Assembly: GCF_006716115.1 (NCBI RefSeq)
Contig: NZ_VFOO01000001.1
Location: 2,170,001 to 2,234,000, forward strand
Reading direction: 5' to 3'
DNA from: Subtercola boreus
Lineage (GTDB): Bacteria; Actinomycetota; Actinomycetes; Actinomycetales; Microbacteriaceae
DNA length: 64,000 bases
How positions within the stretch are numbered: the first letter of the stretch is position 1; each line of letters starts with the position of its first letter. Positions 60,014-64,000 of this stretch are shown here, piece by piece. The translations under genes and the position numbers were made by a program. The notes beneath the pieces were generated by a model. It made no database searches. It was given only the letters and a program-made list of their open reading frames with translations, and was not told the origin of the DNA.

Positions 60014-60885
60014 ATTCTCACCTGCCGGGTTATCAGGCCCCGGGGTCTGAAGGCGAAGAAGATCAAGGCGATCGCCAGAATGGCGTAGTCGGCGAACTGG
60101 CCGGACAGATAGAACGGAACGAACACCTGCAGCAGGGCGAGGATCAGGCCTCCCAGGAGCGGCGCCCACCACGAACCCGATCCGCCGATCACCAGAGCGA
60201 GAAAGCCGAGGAGCGCCCAGCCGAGGCCGCGGTCCCAGGAGACTCCTCCCTTGGCCGCGTACGACACCCCGGCGAAGGCGGCGATCACGCCTGCGATCAC
60301 GAAAGCCGTGATGCGCACTCGGCCGGTGGGCAGTCCCAGCAGTTGGGCTGCCGGCCGGTTGTCACCGACCGCCCTCAGCATCCGCCCCGTTCCGGTGACC
60401 CGCACCCACACGGTGACGCCGACGAACGACACCACCGTCAGCGCCATCGTGATGATCATCGGGCCGGAGACGTAGGCGCCCGCGACCTCGAGGGGATCGA
60501 TCACCAGCAGCTGCTGGCCCGGCAACTGCTTGCGGCCGAAGAGCAGGCCCGCCGTCTGGGTGATGGCGAAGAGCATCGCGATCACCGCCACGAGGGCCGG
60601 CAGTCTGGCACCTCCCGAGCGGCGCTGGATCGGCCTGACCACCCCGACCTCCGTGAATGCGGCCAGCAGGCCCGCGAGCGCCAGCGCCGCGACCACCGCG
60701 AGCCACACCGGCAGGTGCATCGTCTTGGCGAACGAGGCCGCCGCCACACCGCCGATCATGGCGTAGGCGCCGATCGCGAAATTGAAGAAGCCGGCCCCTT
60801 CCAGAATGAGCATGTAGGCGAGGCCGAGCAGGCCGAAGAAACAGGCCTGCTCGACAACGGAGTACCAGAGTTGAACGTGATCCAC
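60010..60885 (-). CDS. livH: Branched-chain-type ABC transporter permease LivH
   Basis: The 291-aa protein has about eight membrane segments. It has the LivH features FFGLLGLAYMLILEGAGFFN, FAIGAYAMIGG and GRMLRAVGDNRPAAQLLGLP (ATPase contact), ending FAFRPRGLITRQVRI. It lies 21 nt after livK and is coupled to livM. Confidence 0.92.
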   Translation of the reverse strand: MDHVQLWYSVVEQACFFGLLGLAYMLILEGAGFFNFAIGAYAMIGGVAAASFAKTMHLPVWLAVVAALALAGLLAAFTEVGVVRPIQRRSGGARLPALVAVIAMLFAITQTAGLLFGRKQLPGQQLLVIDPLEVAGAYVSGPMIITMALTVVSFVGVTVWVRVTGTGRMLRAVGDNRPAAQLLGLPTGRVRITAFVIAGVIAAFAGVSYAAKGGVSWDRGLGWALLGFLALVIGGSGSWWAPLLGGLILALLQVFVPFYLSGQFADYAILAIALIFFAFRPRGLITRQVRI

Positions 60886-60906
60886 GAGTGGGCGACGATC
60901 CGTTCG

Positions 60907-62130
60907 TCAGCACGCCGGCTGGAAGGTCGACCATTTTCCAGCAGGTGTGTTGTCGGAACCGAAGTCGAACAGAGCGAGACCGCAGAGGCTGTCTGCCCCG
61001 ACGTGCTTGGTCGGGGTGTATGAGATGCGGAAACCCTCCTGGCCGACGTGCGGCTGGTAGTCGGTGGTGGCATCCATTGCGGCCTTGATGGCTGCAGGAT
61101 CGTCCGTGCCGCCAGCGGTCTTGATCGCATCGAGCAGCACCATCAGGCCGTCATAGCCCTGCGCAGCGAAATAGCTCATCGTGAAGTCCGAGCCGAGCGC
61201 TGTGGTGAGCTTCGCCTGCAGGTCTTCGGTTCGCGGATTCGTCAGGTCGAGCTGTTGCATGAACACGAGGCCGTCGAGCGCGCCGGGGGTGGCGAGAGCC
61301 CACGAATCACTCTGGCTGCCGAACGATCCCTGGCTGAACCGGGGCACATCGGGCATTGCCTGGTAGAGCGCCGAATGGGCGAGCGCCTCGAACTGGCCAC
61401 CGACACTCTGCACGAAGATCGCGTCGGGGTCGGAGTCCTTGATGCGGGTGGCCTGGGCCACGAGGTCGGTGGAGGCGACAGGCGCGACCTCGTCGGCGAC
61501 GATGGTCACACATTTTCCGAAAGCGTCCTTCAGCGGTCCGGCGAGGGACTTGATGGCCGGTGAGTCATCCTGCAGGTAGGCGAGTTTCTTGATGCCGGCT
61601 TTCTCGAAGGCCCCGCAGAAGACGCTGCCGTAGTCGGTGACAGGGTTGACCAGCGTGTAGACGTAGTCGGCGTCGGGCTGGTCGGTGAGCGTCGGCAGCA
61701 CGGCGACGGGTGCGATGGTGACGACCTTCGCCTGCTCGATGATCGGCTTGACCTGTGCCACGACCGATGCGGTCGAGAGCCCCAGAATTCCGACGGCCCC
61801 CTGCTCGATGAGCGACTGGTAGACAGCCGGCCCCTTGGCGGGGTCGCTCTCGGTACTCTCCTCGATCAGCTTCACCGGCCGGCCGAGGATGCCTCCGTTG
61901 GCGTTGACTTCGGCGACACCCGCCACGACGGCGGCGCCGGCCAGCGGGTTGTACGAACTGCCCGGCCCCGTCTTGTCGAGGTCCATTCCGATCAGGATCG
62001 GGTCACCGGTCGGGGCTGCGCTCGCTGCCCCGGGCAGGATGCTGGTGCCGCCGCCGTCATCCGAGCATCCGCTCAGTGCCAGCGCCACGGTCACCGCTGC
62101 GGCTGCGAACAGCGCTGCTTTCTTTTTCAT
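60907..62130 (-). CDS. livK: Branched-chain-type ABC substrate-binding lipoprotein LivK
   Basis: The 407-aa precursor has a lipobox (ALALSGCSDDGG, Cys near 22) and the type I periplasmic binding fold: PILIGMDLDKTGPGSSYNPL, GAAVVAGVAEVNANGGILGR, PVKLIEESTESDPAKG. Two later Cys pairs may form a disulphide. Liv-type receptors in catabolic islands often bind aromatic or organic acids. The ligand here is unknown; the operon also encodes the TetR regulator and ACAD genes, so it is probably the growth substrate or a derivative. Confidence 0.88.
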   Translation of the reverse strand: MKKKAALFAAAAVTVALALSGCSDDGGGTSILPGAASAAPTGDPILIGMDLDKTGPGSSYNPLAGAAVVAGVAEVNANGGILGRPVKLIEESTESDPAKGPAVYQSLIEQGAVGILGLSTASVVAQVKPIIEQAKVVTIAPVAVLPTLTDQPDADYVYTLVNPVTDYGSVFCGAFEKAGIKKLAYLQDDSPAIKSLAGPLKDAFGKCVTIVADEVAPVASTDLVAQATRIKDSDPDAIFVQSVGGQFEALAHSALYQAMPDVPRFSQGSFGSQSDSWALATPGALDGLVFMQQLDLTNPRTEDLQAKLTTALGSDFTMSYFAAQGYDGLMVLLDAIKTAGGTDDPAAIKAAMDATTDYQPHVGQEGFRISYTPTKHVGADSLCGLALFDFGSDNTPAGKWSTFQPAC

Positions 62131-62172
62131 CGGATTCTCCTCATTGAGAGTGGTGCAGGGTTGTCTTGCGGA

Positions 62173-62192
62173 GTGCTGTGCTGTGCTGTGCT
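62173..62192. repeat. Short tandem repeat (GTGCT)x4
   Basis: Four perfect 5-bp units lie in the 81-bp gap between the LLM gene and livK. The gap also has no evident promoter, so livK is probably transcribed from upstream. Confidence 0.6.
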
Positions 62193-62211
62193 GCTGTGCG
62201 CCGACCTGCGT

Positions 62212-63282
62212 CTATGCAGGGTCGACGATCTTCGGCGTCACTTCTGCGGCGAAGCGTGCCAGCGACTCGCGCCACGGGCTGGGGTCGGCGGTGTAGTCGT
62301 AGTCGGTGATGAGAAGAGTGCCGATGCCGCCCACGTTGTCGACAAAGCTCTGGATCTTCTCGGTGACGGTCTCGGGGCTGCCGACGAGCCAGACATTGTC
62401 GACGAGGTAGTCGAGGTCGACATCGGATGCCTCGACATCGAGGCCCTTGACGATCCACTCGGTGAGACCGGCGGCCTGGTAGATCGGCAGGATCCGCTCC
62501 GCCCAGACCTTCGCCAGGGTTCCGTTCAGGGCCTGCTCACGGGCCTCCTTGTCGGTGTCGGCGATGTACAGCTCCCGGCAGACGCGCACCTTGCTGCGTT
62601 CTGCTGTGCGGCCGGCCTCGCGGGCGGAGGTGTCATACGTCTCCCAATGGTTCTTCAGGAGCTCGTCTCCCGCATAGAAAGAGATGGGCGAATACCCTCG
62701 CGCACCAGCCAACTTGACCGATTTCGAGTTCGGGCTGAGGCTCGTCATCGCGATGTCGATGTGGCCACCCCACGGGCGCACGTCCCGGAGCGATCCGGCG
62801 GGCTCGTCCTCGGGGAACCCGGCGCGGAAGTACTTGCCCTCGAACTGAAACGGCTTGGCCTCCCAGATGCGCTCCATGATTCCGATGGCCTCCTCCTGCA
62901 TGGCCGCGTTCTCAGACAGGTCGGTGTGGCCGTGCACGAGTCCGTCGTTCGGGAACGCACCAGGCCCGATTCCGAGCATGTAACGTCCCTGCAGCACATT
63001 GCTGAGGAAGGCCGTCTGGATGGCCAGCGTCGCCGGGTTGTGGTACGGCAGCAGGTGGGCGCCCGGGGCGAGCATGATGTTCGTGGTCTCCCGCGCGGCC
63101 GCCGCAATGACCAGCTCCGGGCTCGGGATCTCTTCCAGCGTCACGGTGGAGTGCTCAGCGATCCAGTATTCGTGAAAACCTGCCTTGTCGGCGAAGATGG
63201 CCTGATCGACGGCCCAGTCGAAGCTTCGGCGCGGCGTGTTCGGCGCGAGCATGTACGGCGACTGAAAGATTCCGGACTTCAT
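62212..63282 (-). CDS. LLM-class flavin-dependent monooxygenase
   Basis: The 356-aa protein has the bacterial-luciferase-like fold: FADKAGFHEYWIAEHSTVTL, NIMLAPGAHLLPYHNPATLA, QGRYMLGIGPGAFPND and SPETVTEKIQSFVDNVGGIG. The LPYHNP and GxGPG features are found in the group that includes limonene 1,2-monooxygenase and alkanal monooxygenases. It would use reduced FMN and oxygen on a hydrophobic substrate. AAAGGAG lies 6 nt before the ATG. It heads the long leftward operon that continues into the Liv genes. Confidence 0.85.
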   Translation of the reverse strand: MKSGIFQSPYMLAPNTPRRSFDWAVDQAIFADKAGFHEYWIAEHSTVTLEEIPSPELVIAAAARETTNIMLAPGAHLLPYHNPATLAIQTAFLSNVLQGRYMLGIGPGAFPNDGLVHGHTDLSENAAMQEEAIGIMERIWEAKPFQFEGKYFRAGFPEDEPAGSLRDVRPWGGHIDIAMTSLSPNSKSVKLAGARGYSPISFYAGDELLKNHWETYDTSAREAGRTAERSKVRVCRELYIADTDKEAREQALNGTLAKVWAERILPIYQAAGLTEWIVKGLDVEASDVDLDYLVDNVWLVGSPETVTEKIQSFVDNVGGIGTLLITDYDYTADPSPWRESLARFAAEVTPKIVDPA

Positions 63283-63507
63283 TGTGGCTCCTTTGCCAAC
63301 GTGATGCTCGGGCGACGGGGGAGAGAACTTTCCCGATGCACGTCTGATAAACAACCAACTGATCGTTTGATTGGATACTACGACAAACCCTTCGCCGCCC
63401 TCAAGAGTAAAGACACTATCGTTGTAAGCAACCATCCAATTGGTTGACTTTAACGCTTCTCAGGTCGAAGCTGGCTGCCACATCATTCATCACACAAAGG
63501 CGTGACC
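63283..63507. promoter_or_regulatory. Divergent promoter region with two operator copies
   Basis: For the leftward operon, TTGAGG (63399-63404) and TAGTAT (63375-63380) are 18 nt apart. An operator copy, CCAACTGATCGTTTGATTGG (63355-63374), lies directly downstream of the -10. For the rightward gene, TTGACT (63444-63449) is overlapped by the second copy, CAACCATCCAATTGGTTGAC (63429-63448). The arrangement mirrors the divergent region at 36265-36353. Confidence 0.6.
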
Positions 63508-64000
63508 ATGAAGATCTCCTGCGCATTCGGACCCTCACGAACAACTCCCGGTGACATCAGGCTGGCCGAAGAGCTCGGCTACGACGGAGCATGGATCTAC
63601 GACTCCCCCGCCGTCTACCTCGACCCGTGGATGACGCTCGCCCTGGCGGCGTCGCTCACAGAACGGATCGATCTCGGCGTCGGGATGCTGACTCCGGCGC
63701 TGCGCCACCCCCTTGTCACCGCCTCTGCGATGGCGACGGCCTACGAACTGGCGCCCGGCCGCATCGTCATCGGCGTCGGAGCGGGCGCGAGCTCGCGCTG
63801 GCTGCTGGACGAGAAACCCATGCGCTGGGCCGAGATCGGCGACTACCTCGGAACGCTCAAGGCACTCCTCCGCGGGGAGGTCGCCGAGTGGAACGGTCAT
63901 GTGCTGCAGATGAAGCACCCGGACGGCTGGGGGCCGGAACGGCCGATCCACATTCCCGTCCTCGTGGGGGCAGAGGGACCCAAAGGGCTTGCGGTCGCAC
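63508..64000 (+). CDS. LLM-class F420-dependent oxidoreductase, 3' end beyond window
   Basis: The ATG at 63508, with AAAGG upstream, opens a frame to the window end (164 codons seen). The protein begins MKISCAFGPSRTTPGDIRLA, with the N-terminal TIM-barrel of LLM enzymes (ELGYDGAWIYDSP, RIDLGVGMLTPALRHPLVTA). It is F420- or FMN-dependent by family. It is divergent from the LLM gene at 62212 across a shared operator region, so it belongs to the same regulon. Confidence 0.82.
   Translation, partial: MKISCAFGPSRTTPGDIRLAEELGYDGAWIYDSPAVYLDPWMTLALAASLTERIDLGVGMLTPALRHPLVTASAMATAYELAPGRIVIGVGAGASSRWLLDEKPMRWAEIGDYLGTLKALLRGEVAEWNGHVLQMKHPDGWGPERPIHIPVLVGAEGPKGLAVA

Noticed and set aside
1-64000. 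Insertion sequences, prophage genes or integrases
   Set aside because: No transposase, integrase or phage structural gene was recognised, and no terminal inverted repeats with target duplications were found.

Overview
The window is GC-rich actinobacterial DNA. The best guess is a member of the Microbacteriaceae: it carries the short MGTFTYN...DFDDRVLAHIQ family (DUF7882) typical of that group, many GTG and TTG starts, ATGA/GTGA stop-start overlaps, and several genes that look leaderless (a TANNNT -10 box ending 6-7 nt before the start codon). The genus cannot be fixed from the sequence.

1-7.3 kb is ordinary chromosome: a membrane protein cut by the window edge, an Eis-like acetyltransferase, an acetoin/diol-type SDR, a coupled pair of small Microbacteriaceae proteins, and a complete molybdate operon (HTH-TOBE regulator, modA, modB, modC) closed by a hairpin.

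7.3-30.8 kb is an exopolysaccharide and cell-surface locus. It opens with about 690 bp of non-coding DNA full of inverted repeats. It encodes a NeuD-like acyltransferase, six glycosyltransferases, a CDP-alcohol phosphotransferase, a Wzz/BY-kinase, a Wzx-type flippase, a Wzy-type polymerase, an OafA-like acyltransferase and a TagD-like cytidylyltransferase. It also encodes two large secreted proteins: a 1576-aa beta-propeller/LamG/PKD protein and an 830-aa right-handed beta-helix protein that share one domain. The CDP-linked pair suggests a polyol-phosphate component in the polymer. The beta-helix gene has an unusual 256-nt leader with a 7-codon leaderless peptide and four palindrome-bearing repeats of about 40 bp. 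From 30.8 to 33.1 kb there are small genes, a DoxX-like protein, a membrane protein and a TerD protein.

33.3-64 kb is a catabolic island for what is probably a cyclic, terpenoid- or steroid-like compound; the substrate is inferred, not shown. One operon has a flavin reductase, an acyl-CoA-dehydrogenase-fold monooxygenase, a limonene-epoxide-hydrolase homologue and an SDR. It is divergent from a sugar-type ABC importer (SBP, ATPase, permease). The remaining genes encode a second monooxygenase-like protein, LLM flavin enzymes, a CoA ligase, a CaiB-type CoA-transferase, SDRs, a DUF35/thiolase-like set resembling the steroid side-chain hydratase-aldolase system, two MaoC-like hydratases, three acyl-CoA dehydrogenases, a conventional thiolase, an ACAD10/11-like phosphotransferase, a TetR regulator and a full Liv-type importer.

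The catabolic genes appear to form one regulon. Seven copies of a palindrome close to CCAACCGATCGNTTGG lie at five intergenic promoter regions (36.3, 41.5, 49.1, 53.6 and 63.4 kb), usually overlapping or adjoining the -35/-10 elements. The TetR protein encoded at 53.7-54.3 kb is the obvious candidate repressor.
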